Below, in pieces: positions 51,366-59,747 of a DNA stretch of 64,000 nt. The DNA comes from Amycolatopsis taiwanensis DSM 45107 (GTDB taxonomy: Bacteria > Actinomycetota > Actinomycetes > Mycobacteriales > Pseudonocardiaceae), in contig NZ_JAFB01000008.1 of the NCBI RefSeq assembly GCF_000519205.1, positions 239,875 through 303,874 of the forward strand, in the 5' to 3' direction. The first letter of the stretch is position 1, and each line of letters opens with the position of its first letter. A program made the translations under genes and the position numbers. The notes under the pieces were generated by a model, which worked only from the letters and a program-made list of their open reading frames with translations, was not told the origin of the DNA and ran no database searches.

Positions 51366-53435
51366 TCAGCCGAGCAGTTCGGGTCGCACCCAGGGCTCAC
51401 CGTGGACATGGTGGGAGAGGAAGGCGAACACCGTCGAGTACCAGACCTTCGCGTTGTTCGGGGTCAGCACCCAGTGGTTCTCGTCGGGGAAGTACAGGAA
51501 CTTGTGCCGGGTCGAGCCGTCCTCCTCCTTGACGCGAGACATCAGGTCCCACCACAACCGGAGGCCTTCCCCGATCGGCACCCGATAGTCCTTGTCGCCG
51601 TGCACGACGAGCATCGGCGTGGTGATCTGGTCGGCGAACCGGTGCGGCGAGTTGGCCTCCGCCATGTCCGTGCTCAGCTCACGGATCCAGTAGTGGGAGC
51701 CGTCGGTGGTGGGCCCGAACTGGTCCAGCGCCCACAGCGACGCGTGCGTGACGATCGCGGAAAACCGGTCGGTGTGCCCGGCGACCCAGTTGGCCATGTA
51801 GCCGCCGAACGAGCCGCCCATCGCGGCGGTCCGCGTTTCGTCGATGTCCTCGCGTCGCTCGGCGGCGTCGGTGACCGCCATCAGGTCGGTGAACGGTGCT
51901 TGGCCCCACTTGCCCCAGCCGCGGCGGATGAAGTCGATGCCGTAGCCGGTGGACAGCGCGGGGTCGGGCAGCAGGACGGCGTAGCCCTGGGCGACCGCGA
52001 GCCACGGGTTCCACCGCCACGACCACGAGTTCCACGAGTGCAGCGGGCCACCGTGGATCCACAGCAGCAGAGGCGCGGGGGTTTCCCCGCTCGCCTGTGC
52101 CGGCAGTGCGAGCCACGCGCGCAGCGGGGTGCCGTCTTCAGCGGTCGCGGTGACCTCGTCGAGGCGTCCGGGCAGTGCGGTGTTTGCGCCGAGTGCCTCG
52201 GCCGGGCCGGGCAACGGCTCCACTCGTGGTTCTCCGGTCAGCGCGACCCGTACCGGCGCCGGAGCACTGTCCACAGCAGAACGCAGCGCGTACGCCCACT
52301 GGCCGTCCGGGGACACCCGGACGTCTGTGTAGGCGGCGTGATCCGGCGTCAGCCGGGTGACCGATCCGGTCGCCGCGTCCACCCGCCACAGCGGGGATCG
52401 TCCCTCGTGATCGGCCGCGACCACCAGCGCCGTGCCGTCGGGTGTCCATTGCGTGGAGTGCTGCCAGTGGTCCCAGCTTTCGGTCAGCACGCGGACCTCG
52501 CCACCGGCCAGCGGAACGACACCCAGCCAGCGATCGCCCGGATCATCCGGCTCCGACCGCCGCACCACGGCAACCGCCACGCTCGTCCCGTCCGGCGAGA
52601 TCCGCGGCTCCTCGTATTCGTACGCCGGATCGTCGGCCAGGGCCCGGCGCTCGCCGGTTGCCACGTCGATGGCGACCACGGTGCGCCGCTCCGACCCGGC
52701 GGGCTCGGTGACGTTCCACGTCGTGACCACGGTGCGCCCGTCCGGCGCGATGTCCCAGGTGCAATCGTCGTCGAGCGCGTGGCCGACGTCGCCGGTGAGA
52801 TCGCGCAGGGAGAGCTGCTCTTCGCCGGAAGTGATATCGCCGGTGATCGTGGCGGCCAGCAGCCTGGTCCGGTCCGGCCCGAGGTCGTGGTCCCAGAACC
52901 GGACCGGGTAGCCCTCGTGCAGAATCGCGGACACCGCCCCGTCCTTGCGCTGCTTGCGGATCTCCTCGTCCTGCTCGGCGCTGCCCGCTGAGGGCATCAT
53001 CGCCGCGCCCGCCACCAGAGTCCCGGATGGGCCGGCCATCACCCCGCGTACGCCCCCCGTCGGGGCGGCGACCACGCGCGCATCGCCACCACCAGCGGGC
53101 TGGAGCCACAGCGCCGGCACCGGCTCGTCGCTGTCACTGTCGGGCTCGGGCCGCGCCGAGACGAACAGGAGGTCACCGGAAGGCGTGAAGGCGGCGGTCG
53201 ACTCGCCCTGGGCACTGCGCGTCAGCCGCCGCGCGCGCCGCTCGCCCGCCGGGTCGACCTCCCACAGTGCGTTGACGTAGCGCTTCTTTTCCCGGTCCAG
53301 CGTGGCGACGGTGACCACGACCCGGCCGCCGTCCGGGGAAAGCCACAATCCCGACACACGCGGCAAGGCGACGTAGTCGTCAAGGTTCAAGAAGGATTCG
53401 GTCGGCCGGTCGGCCGAGGTCTCGTCGCTGATCAC
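51366..53435 (-). CDS. S9 family prolyl oligopeptidase-type serine peptidase
   Basis: The 689-residue protein has an N-terminal beta-propeller (about 20-410) of repeated strand units such as SPDGGRVVVTVAT and a C-terminal alpha/beta hydrolase. The nucleophile is the serine in MGGSFGGYMANW; the triad is completed by the aspartate in HGDKDYRVP and the histidine in PDENHW. It cleaves short peptides, acylaminoacyl- or dipeptidyl-type. No signal peptide is seen, so it is cytoplasmic. A TetR gene precedes it by 35 bases on the same strand. Confidence 0.93.
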   Translation of the reverse strand: MISDETSADRPTESFLNLDDYVALPRVSGLWLSPDGGRVVVTVATLDREKKRYVNALWEVDPAGERRARRLTRSAQGESTAAFTPSGDLLFVSARPEPDSDSDEPVPALWLQPAGGGDARVVAAPTGGVRGVMAGPSGTLVAGAAMMPSAGSAEQDEEIRKQRKDGAVSAILHEGYPVRFWDHDLGPDRTRLLAATITGDITSGEEQLSLRDLTGDVGHALDDDCTWDIAPDGRTVVTTWNVTEPAGSERRTVVAIDVATGERRALADDPAYEYEEPRISPDGTSVAVAVVRRSEPDDPGDRWLGVVPLAGGEVRVLTESWDHWQHSTQWTPDGTALVVAADHEGRSPLWRVDAATGSVTRLTPDHAAYTDVRVSPDGQWAYALRSAVDSAPAPVRVALTGEPRVEPLPGPAEALGANTALPGRLDEVTATAEDGTPLRAWLALPAQASGETPAPLLLWIHGGPLHSWNSWSWRWNPWLAVAQGYAVLLPDPALSTGYGIDFIRRGWGKWGQAPFTDLMAVTDAAERREDIDETRTAAMGGSFGGYMANWVAGHTDRFSAIVTHASLWALDQFGPTTDGSHYWIRELSTDMAEANSPHRFADQITTPMLVVHGDKDYRVPIGEGLRLWWDLMSRVKEEDGSTRHKFLYFPDENHWVLTPNNAKVWYSTVFAFLSHHVHGEPWVRPELLG

Positions 53436-53470
53436 CTTCCCTTCCTACCACTGCCGAGCTTCCTCGCTCA

Positions 53471-54088
53471 TCAGGAATTTGTCGGGCTGCTCACGGTGGG
53501 GTGCTGCCGTGTTGCGGTGTCGAAGATCCGGTTCAGGTGGTGGTCGAGGGTGGCCAGCGCGGTCGGCTCGTCGATCTGGCCGGTGAGGAGCTGGAGCATC
53601 AGCCCGTCGACCAGCGCCAGCAGCATGGCCGCTTCGAAGGTGGCGGCCGGCTGGACGCCGCCGATCTGCGCGGCGACGAACTCGCGCAACCGCCCGGCGT
53701 CCGTGGCCAGGAAGGCGGCCAGATCCGGGGCCACCACCGCGCGGGCCAGGAAGGCGGCCAGCACCGGGGCCTCGGCCTTGGCCTGCTCGCTCAGCGGCAG
53801 CATCTCCAGCAACATCGCACGCAGGAGCTCGTGCGGACCCGACGTCTCGCCGGGAGTGAGCGCCGCCGCGCGCATCCGTTGCTCGACCTGCTCGCTGATC
53901 GTCCGGAAGGCAAACAGGAGCATCTCGTCCTTGGTGGTGAAGTAGTGCTGCACCCGCCCCATCGACACCCCGGCCTCGGCCGCGACCTGCCGCAGGCTGA
54001 CCGCGTCGAGTCCGTGCTGGGCGGTGAGCCGGCAGACCGCCTCGGCGATCTGCGCTCGGCGTTGCTGGTGGTCGACCTGCTTGGGCAT
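53471..54088 (-). CDS. TetR-family transcriptional regulator
   Basis: The 205-residue repressor-like protein has the N-terminal helix-turn-helix RRAQIAEAVCRLTAQHGLDA and VSLRQVAAEAGVSMGRVQHY, followed by the usual helical ligand domain. The ATG at 54088 follows GGAGCGG. Two near-identical inverted repeats (54103-54118 and 54142-54157) lie in the divergent region to a methyltransferase gene and are likely its operators. It also sits just before the S9 peptidase gene. Confidence 0.9.
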   Translation of the reverse strand: MPKQVDHQQRRAQIAEAVCRLTAQHGLDAVSLRQVAAEAGVSMGRVQHYFTTKDEMLLFAFRTISEQVEQRMRAAALTPGETSGPHELLRAMLLEMLPLSEQAKAEAPVLAAFLARAVVAPDLAAFLATDAGRLREFVAAQIGGVQPAATFEAAMLLALVDGLMLQLLTGQIDEPTALATLDHHLNRIFDTATRQHPTVSSPTNS

Positions 54089-54102
54089 GGGCCGCTCCTT
54101 TC

Positions 54103-54118
54103 CAATGCGATCGTATTG
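54103..54118. promoter_or_regulatory. TetR operator 1
   Basis: CAATGC-GATC-GTATTG is an inverted repeat with one mismatch, located 15 bases upstream of the tetR start. Confidence 0.6.
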
Positions 54119-54141
54119 CATGCCGCTCGCCGAGCTGTTTA

Positions 54142-54157
54142 CAATGCGACTGCATTG
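54142..54157. promoter_or_regulatory. TetR operator 2
   Basis: CAATGC-GACT-GCATTG is a perfect inverted repeat with the same halves as operator 1, centred 39 bases away, and 18 bases before the methyltransferase start. Confidence 0.65.
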
Positions 54158-54174
54158 CATCGAGGAGGGGAGAC

Positions 54175-54828
54175 ATGATGGCAACGACATACGAACGGCG
54201 GTTGCGTCGGGGGCGGCGCTGCTGGGACCTGGCATCCGCGACCTATTACCGCGGCCTGGAGCGGATGCTGGCACCGCTCAACGAGTTGGCCCTGAAGCAC
54301 CTGGAGTTGGAACCAGGTGAGCGAGTGATCGACATCGGGTGTGGGACTGGCGCCGGCCTGGCCGTCTGGCGGGACGCGGTCGGACCTGACGGCTCCGTTC
54401 TCGGTGTCGATTACAGCCCGCGAATGCTCACGCGGGCGCAACGCGTGACCGAAGCGCACGGTTGGCCGAACGTGAGGCTCCGGCGAGCCGACATCGCGCG
54501 GGACTCGTTGGGGGACAACGAGTCCCGCGCGGCGGTGGCATTGAGTTCGCTGTCCGCCACGCCGGACGTGCGTGCTGCTGTCGAAATCGCTCACGCCGCG
54601 CTGCGCCCCGGTGGGCGCATTTTGGTGTTCGACATGCGCCTGATCGTGACGGGGCACGTGTTCAAGCGAGCGGCGATCCGGCTCGGCCGCGCGACCTATC
54701 GCGCCACCGCGGGTTTCGCCGGTGCCGACGTGATCCACGAACTACAGCGAACCTTCGCCACCGTGGCGCCGGCCTTCCCGAGCGGCGAATTCGGCACGAC
54801 GATCTCCTTCGCCCTGGCCATCAAGTAG
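54175..54828 (+). CDS. Class I SAM-dependent methyltransferase
   Basis: The 217-residue protein has motif I VIDIGCGTGAGLAVW, the acidic end of strand 2 VLGVDYSP, and LRPGGRILVFDMR. It resembles small-molecule methyltransferases of the UbiE/COQ5 kind. The start is the ATG at 54175 (a second ATG follows directly) after GAGGAGGGG. The gene is divergent from tetR and is likely its main target, perhaps to modify a toxic compound. Confidence 0.88.
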   Translation: MMATTYERRLRRGRRCWDLASATYYRGLERMLAPLNELALKHLELEPGERVIDIGCGTGAGLAVWRDAVGPDGSVLGVDYSPRMLTRAQRVTEAHGWPNVRLRRADIARDSLGDNESRAAVALSSLSATPDVRAAVEIAHAALRPGGRILVFDMRLIVTGHVFKRAAIRLGRATYRATAGFAGADVIHELQRTFATVAPAFPSGEFGTTISFALAIK

Positions 54829-54872
54829 GCCCGAGATTCACCCGACGTGTAGATCATCAACCGCGCCATTAA

Positions 54873-55013
54873 TGCCGGGGAAGAATTCGATATTTTCCCA
54901 TCGAATGGTTGACGCTACTGCAAGCCTATGCCGCGAACACCGGTGCGCTGGCGTTCTATCGCTCGCGTGGCTACAAGTCGCACGTCATTGGTTTGCGCTT
55001 CGACCTCAGTTGA
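54873..55013 (+). pseudogene. GNAT acetyltransferase C-terminal relic
   Basis: The plus frame reads LLQAYAANTGALAFYRSRGY, then KSHVIGLRFDLS and stop. N-TGALAFYRSRGY is the A-x-x-FY-x-x-x-G[FY] end motif of GNAT enzymes. A TAA lies in frame just upstream (54870) and no start is present. The rest of the gene is lost. Confidence 0.5.
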
Positions 55014-55071
55014 CTGATTACGGAGGGGCTGAGCCATGCTCTCGCAATGGCCCAGCCCCACCGCGCCGGGA

Positions 55072-55977
55072 TCAGACGCCGGCGAACGCCGAGTCGACGA
55101 ACGCCTTGTTCTGCTCGGCCCACTGCTTGACCGCGTCGGCTTCCTTGCCTTCGCCGGCCTTCTGGATCGCGTCCTCGAGCGAACCGAGTTGCTCGTCATT
55201 CACCTTGAGCGCCTGCAGCGACTTGGTCAGCGCGGGGAAGTCCTTGCCGAAGTTCTTGCGGCCCAGGACGTGCAGCTGTTCGCCCTTCCCCATGGCACCC
55301 TTCGGGTCGGCCAGGTCCTTCAGCTGGTACCGCGAATACGCCCAGTGCGGATGCCACAGCGCCACCACGATGGGCGTGTTGGACTTCACGGCGGTGTCGA
55401 GCGCCGCCAGCATCGCGGTGCTCGACGAGTTCTGCAACGTCATCGAGCTGGCCAGGTCGTACTGGGGGATCGCATTGTCCTGAATGATCCTGGTCTCGCC
55501 CGCGCCGGGGTCGATACCCGTGATCTTGCCGCCGAACTCCGCCGCGTGCGCCTTGAGGTCCTCGATGGAGTTCACGTCCGCGACCGACTGCGGGACCGCC
55601 AGGTTCAACGTGGCATTGTCGTACCAGACCCCGAGATCCTCCAGTTGGTCCTTGTACTGGTTCCAGTAGTCCTCGTGCGTGGAGGGCAACCACGCGTCCA
55701 GGAACAGGTCGATCTCACCCTTCGCAAGCCCGGAATAGAGCGGCGCCGCGTCGAGCTGATGCAGCTCGACCTTGTATCCCTTGGCCTCGAGCTGCGCCTT
55801 GGCCAAATTGGACAGTGCGATGTCCTCGTCCCAGGCGATGTAACCGATCTTGATCGTCTTGCTTTCCTGGCCGGTGTCGGTGCTGGCAGTACGGCCGCCG
55901 CAGGCGGTGGCAACCAGGCTCACCGACAGCACGGCCGCGACCAGCGCGCAAAGGCGCCGCAGCTTACCCCGTGTCAT
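55072..55977 (-). CDS. Glycine betaine ABC transporter, substrate-binding lipoprotein
   Basis: The 301-residue protein begins with a signal peptide ending in a lipobox and C26 (LVATAC), then the OpuAC-type binding domain: KIGYIAWDEDIALSNLAKAQ, LFLDAWLPSTHEDYW (the aromatic cage region) and VVALWHPHWAY. It captures glycine betaine or a related quaternary amine outside the cell for osmoprotection. It is third in an operon after the ATPase and permease genes, with about 28 bases to the permease stop. Confidence 0.92.
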   Translation of the reverse strand: MTRGKLRRLCALVAAVLSVSLVATACGGRTASTDTGQESKTIKIGYIAWDEDIALSNLAKAQLEAKGYKVELHQLDAAPLYSGLAKGEIDLFLDAWLPSTHEDYWNQYKDQLEDLGVWYDNATLNLAVPQSVADVNSIEDLKAHAAEFGGKITGIDPGAGETRIIQDNAIPQYDLASSMTLQNSSSTAMLAALDTAVKSNTPIVVALWHPHWAYSRYQLKDLADPKGAMGKGEQLHVLGRKNFGKDFPALTKSLQALKVNDEQLGSLEDAIQKAGEGKEADAVKQWAEQNKAFVDSAFAGV

Positions 55978-56005
55978 GTTTGTCGTATCTCCTTTCGTAA
56001 AACTC

Positions 56006-56923
56006 TCAGTCGCCGGTGATGAAGGCGGTGGGCGCCGGCGTGACGCGGGAACTTGACGGGAGGCGGCGCGTCCGCTGGCCGGTGAACGAGGAGGTGATCC
56101 GGTCCAGGTAGATGGCCAGGATCACCACTCCCACCCCGTACTCGAAACCAGCCCCGAGCTGGAGACGCTGGACGGCCTCGAAAACCTTGGCACCCAGCCC
56201 GGGACCACCGGTCATACCGGCGATCACGACCATCGACAGCGACAACATGATGATCTGGTTGACCCCGGCCATGATCGACGGCATCGCGAGTGGGATCTGG
56301 ACACCGGTCAGGATCTTGCGCGGGGGCGCGCCGAAGGACTCGCCCGCTTCGACCATTTCCTTGTCCACCTGGCGAATGCCGAGCTCGGTGAGGCGGACCC
56401 CGGGCGGCAGGGAGAAGATGACCGTGGCGACGACCCCGGGCACCGCGCCGATGGAGAAGAAGAAGATCGCCGGAATCAGGTAGACGAAGGCCGGCAGCGT
56501 CTGCATGAAGTCCAGTACCGGCCTGATTACCCTGCTGGCCGCGGTGCTTCGGGCGGCGAAGATGCCGAGTGGTACCGCGATCAGCGTGGCGATCACCCCG
56601 GAGACCAGGACCTGAGCCAGCGTCAGCATCGCCTCGTCGAACACGCCGAGGCCATCCGCGAGCGCGAACCCGACCAACGTGACCGCGCCGAACTTCCAGC
56701 TCCGCAACCACCAGGCCAGCAGTGCGAACACGAGGGCCATGGCCCACGCGGGCGGCCACTGCAGTGCGGTGGTGAGCCCGTCGACCGCACCGGTGATGAT
56801 GGTTTGGACGGCGTCGAACAGCGGCCCCACGTTGTTGTTGAGCCAGTCCACGATGCGGGCGAACCAGTCGCCCAGCGGAATCCGCGGCACGTGCCACGCG
56901 TCGGCAAGCAAGCGCTCATGCAT
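56006..56923 (-). CDS. Glycine betaine ABC transporter, permease
   Basis: The 305-residue protein has about six to seven membrane helices and the binding-protein-dependent permease loop RQVDKEMVEAGESFGAPPRK-ILTGVQIPLA (EAA motif). The N-terminal LGDWFARIVDWLNNNVGPLF is typical of ProW/OpuAB-type permeases. The ATG at 56923 overlaps the ATPase stop by eight bases. An earlier in-frame start would run through the ATPase gene. Confidence 0.93.
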   Translation of the reverse strand: MHERLLADAWHVPRIPLGDWFARIVDWLNNNVGPLFDAVQTIITGAVDGLTTALQWPPAWAMALVFALLAWWLRSWKFGAVTLVGFALADGLGVFDEAMLTLAQVLVSGVIATLIAVPLGIFAARSTAASRVIRPVLDFMQTLPAFVYLIPAIFFFSIGAVPGVVATVIFSLPPGVRLTELGIRQVDKEMVEAGESFGAPPRKILTGVQIPLAMPSIMAGVNQIIMLSLSMVVIAGMTGGPGLGAKVFEAVQRLQLGAGFEYGVGVVILAIYLDRITSSFTGQRTRRLPSSSRVTPAPTAFITGD

Positions 56924-58157
56924 GGAAGGCCACCTCCTTCCCGGCACTGTCGTCGGAGTGGGTCGCCTCGCCGAGCGCGGCCAGCAGGGTGGCTCGCGGG
57001 ACCACCCCCAGCAGCCGCCGGTCGTCATCGATCACGGCAAGCGGAAGACGGTTTTCGGCCGCGGGCGTGAACAACTCGCTCACCGGCGTTTCCGGCCGGA
57101 CCGCAGCGAATTCCTGGCTGATGATCCCCTGCACGCTCTCTTCGCCACGACCTGCGGCCTCGGTGGCGTCGGTATCGGATATCACACCGGCCAAGCGGCC
57201 ATCCTGTTCCAGCACGAACAGAGCGGAACACCGATGCTCCTGCATCAGGCGCAGGGCTGCTCCCGGCTCGGCCCCGCGATCGAGCGTGGCGAGCGGTTCG
57301 ACCAGCACGGATCCGGCGGTCAGCACCCGGCTGCGGTCGACGTCCTGCACGAACTGGGCCACGTAGTCGTCGGCCGGTTCGGTGAGGATCTGCTCCGCCG
57401 TTCCGATCTGTACGATCCTGCCCTCCCGCATCACCGCGATCCGGTCCCCGAGGCGCATCGCTTCGTTGAGGTCATGCGTGATGAAGATGATGGTTTTTCC
57501 CAGCTGGGCCTGCAAAGACAACAGCTGATCCTGCATCTCACGGCGAATCAGGGGATCCAGTGCGCTGAACGCCTCGTCCATCAGCAGCACATCGGTGTCG
57601 GCGGCCAGTGCCCTGGCCAGCCCGACGCGCTGCCGCATCCCGCCCGACAGCTGGTCAGGCCGGTGGTCCTCCCAGCCTGCCAGCCCAACCAGCGCAAGCG
57701 ACTTCCTTGCCGTATCAAGGCGTTCGTCACGTGGCACACCCTTGATCTCGAGTGCGTACGCAGCGTTCTCCAGCACAGTCCTATGTGGAAACAGGGCGAA
57801 ATGCTGGAACACCATGCTGATGGTGCTCTGCCGCATCTCCCTGACCTGCTTTGCCGACATCGCCGTGATGTCCACCCCGTCGACGTAGACCTTTCCCGAA
57901 GTCGCGGGCAACAGGCCGTTGAGCATTCGGATCAGTGTGGACTTTCCCGAGCCGGACAGCCCCATGACCACGAAGAGCTCGCCGGCCTGAACCTCGAACG
58001 ACGCGTCGATCACGGCCGGTGTGACGCCGGGCAGGTCCAGGCCGGCGCGATCGACGCCGGCTCGCAGCCGGCGCACCGCATCATCGGCACGCCTGCCGAA
58101 CACCTTGTACAGCTTCTCAGCACGAACAGTCGGCAATGGGCTCCTCGCCTTTCGCAA
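56916..58157 (-). CDS. Glycine betaine ABC transporter, ATP-binding subunit with CBS domains
   Basis: The 413-residue ATPase has Walker A VMGLSGSGKSTLIRMLNG, the signature LSGGMRQRVGLARALA, Walker B VLLMDEAFSALDP and the H-loop ITHDLNEAMR. From about 280 a CBS pair follows, as in OpuAA, where it senses ionic strength or c-di-AMP. It heads the operon. The start at ATG 58157 follows GCGAGGAG. Regulation by osmolarity is inferred from the CBS pair. Confidence 0.94.
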   Translation of the reverse strand: MRKARSPLPTVRAEKLYKVFGRRADDAVRRLRAGVDRAGLDLPGVTPAVIDASFEVQAGELFVVMGLSGSGKSTLIRMLNGLLPATSGKVYVDGVDITAMSAKQVREMRQSTISMVFQHFALFPHRTVLENAAYALEIKGVPRDERLDTARKSLALVGLAGWEDHRPDQLSGGMRQRVGLARALAADTDVLLMDEAFSALDPLIRREMQDQLLSLQAQLGKTIIFITHDLNEAMRLGDRIAVMREGRIVQIGTAEQILTEPADDYVAQFVQDVDRSRVLTAGSVLVEPLATLDRGAEPGAALRLMQEHRCSALFVLEQDGRLAGVISDTDATEAAGRGEESVQGIISQEFAAVRPETPVSELFTPAAENRLPLAVIDDDRRLLGVVPRATLLAALGEATHSDDSAGKEVAFHA

Positions 58158-58388
58158 CGAAGATCAACCTGACACTGGTCCCAGCACCCTATTCAAAAGA
58201 CACAGAGGCACAACCAGTGGAACGGAAAGCAACCGGTAAACACCAGGTCCGTCGTTTCATGAGCTCGATCACGACGCCGCGATCGTCATCGACACGTGAT
58301 CGTTTCGTAACTTGAACGTGGATGGCGAGCTTTCAAGCCGAGTCGAAGGGTCGTGGATCGAGCAGGTGGTCGAGGTGACTCTGCGGCG
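58158..58388. other. Intergenic region between betaine and oxoprolinase operons
   Basis: No gene is seen. It should hold the promoter of the betaine operon on the minus strand. From 58389 the PucR relic begins. Confidence 0.5.
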
Positions 58389-58625
58389 CTGTTGGCGCCG
58401 CTGGCCGACAAGAACCGCAACTCCAAGGTCGATCTCCGGCACACGCTGCGAACCTTCCTGGCCAACAACGGCTAGTCGGACGCGTTCGCCTCAGCGCTGG
58501 GCATTCACCGGCACACCCTTCGATACCGGATGGGCAAGGCGGCCGAGGCGCTGGGCCGGGAGCTCGACGATCCGACGACGCGCGCGGAACTCTGGCTGGC
58601 GTTGCAACTCGACGACCAGCTATAA
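58389..58625 (+). pseudogene. PucR-type regulator C-terminal relic with in-frame stop
   Basis: The frame reads LLAPLADKNRNSKVDLRHTL, RTFLANNG, a TAG at 58473-58475, then SDAFASALGIHRHTLRYRMG, KAAEALGRELDDPTTRAELW, LALQLDDQL and stop. This is the C-terminal helix-turn-helix of PucR/CdaR regulators (pattern L-x-x-TL-x-x-[FY]L-x-N-x-x... HR-x-T[LV]-x-YR). The rest of the gene is gone. It lies just before the 5-oxoprolinase operon, which such regulators often control. Confidence 0.7.
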
Positions 58626-58741
58626 CGCCGCGGCCGTACTCCGAAGTGGCACCTGGCGCCGCCGGATTGTCCAACCTGCGCACTAGCCGCTGACCTCGCC
58701 GTCGTCGATCCTGGCAGTCCTGACGAGAAAAGGAACGCGAC

Positions 58742-59464
58742 ATGGTTGCCATCAACTGTGACATGGGCGAGGCGTACAGCATCTACCGCTGTGGCGATGA
58801 CGAGGGCATCATGCCCTACATCACCGTGGCGAACGTGGCGTGCGGCTTCCACGCCGCGGACCCCGTGGTGATGCGCAAGACCGTTGCTCTCGCCAAGGAA
58901 CACTCCGTGAAGGTGGGCGCGCACCCCTCCCTTCCCGACCGGGAGGGGTTCGGCCGCCGCGAGATGAAGCTGGATTCCGAGGAACTCACGGCCTCGGTCG
59001 TGTACCAGGTCGGCGCGCTGAGCGGGTTTCTCCGGGGAGCGGGGATGCCGCTCAACCACATCAAGCCCCACGGTGCGCTCTACGGGATGGCCTCTCGTGA
59101 CGAGTCCGTCGCCCGGGCCGTCGCCGCTGCCGCGGACGTCTTCGACGTTCCGCTCATGGGCATGGCGAACACCATGCACGAGAAGGTGTGGGGACAACGT
59201 CCCCAGGGCTTCATCGCGGAGTACTACACCGATCTCGACTACGGCGACGACGGCTCACTGATCATCACCCGGGACCACGTTGCCTACGATCCGGCCGTTG
59301 CCGCCGCGCGGTCGGTCCGGGCCGTCACGGAGGGGGTCGCGACCTCGGTCAACGGCAACGACATCCCCATGCGGGCCGACTGCGTCTGCGTGCATTCCGA
59401 CACGCCGGGAGCCGTCGACCTTGCCAGGAGTGTCCACCAAGCGCTCAAGCCCTACTTGAGCTGA
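58742..59464 (+). CDS. pxpA: 5-oxoprolinase subunit A (LamB/YcsF family)
   Basis: The 240-residue protein has the family start INCDMGEAYSIY, CGFHAADPVVMRKTV, GAHPSLPDREGFGRREM and HIKPHGALYGM. PxpA works with PxpB and PxpC in ATP-dependent opening of 5-oxoproline (pyroglutamate) to glutamate. The start follows AAAGGAACG. It is first of five same-strand genes with small gaps or overlaps. Confidence 0.94.
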   Translation: MVAINCDMGEAYSIYRCGDDEGIMPYITVANVACGFHAADPVVMRKTVALAKEHSVKVGAHPSLPDREGFGRREMKLDSEELTASVVYQVGALSGFLRGAGMPLNHIKPHGALYGMASRDESVARAVAAAADVFDVPLMGMANTMHEKVWGQRPQGFIAEYYTDLDYGDDGSLIITRDHVAYDPAVAAARSVRAVTEGVATSVNGNDIPMRADCVCVHSDTPGAVDLARSVHQALKPYLS

Positions 59465-59498
59465 TTCCTTGTTCCAACGAGCGACAGCGAGGTTTTTC

Positions 59499-59747
59499 AT
59501 GGCCCGACACGAGGTCGTGTCACCGATCCCAGGGGTCTTCTACCGCAGGCCGGATCCGGCCAGCCCGGAGTACGTCAAACCCGGCCAGCGGGTCGGCGCC
59601 GGGGACACGGTAGGCCTGGTCGAGGTGATGAAGTCCTTCTACCCGGTCGAGGCAGGAGCCGACGGAACCGTCGTCGACTACGCCGCGGAGGCCGAAGAGG
59701 TCGTGGACGCCGGGCAGGTTCTGGTCGTGCTCGAGGTCGAGTCGTGA
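59499..59747 (+). CDS. Biotin carboxyl carrier protein (BCCP)
   Basis: The 82-residue protein is a biotinyl domain: VSPIPGVFYRRPDPASPEYV at the start, and EVMKSF with the biotin-accepting lysine at 45. It resembles AccB's C-terminal domain without the usual N-terminal Ala/Pro-rich part. Its stop overlaps the biotin carboxylase GTG. Together the two indicate a biotin-dependent carboxylation step in this operon. Confidence 0.9.
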   Translation: MARHEVVSPIPGVFYRRPDPASPEYVKPGQRVGAGDTVGLVEVMKSFYPVEAGADGTVVDYAAEAEEVVDAGQVLVVLEVES

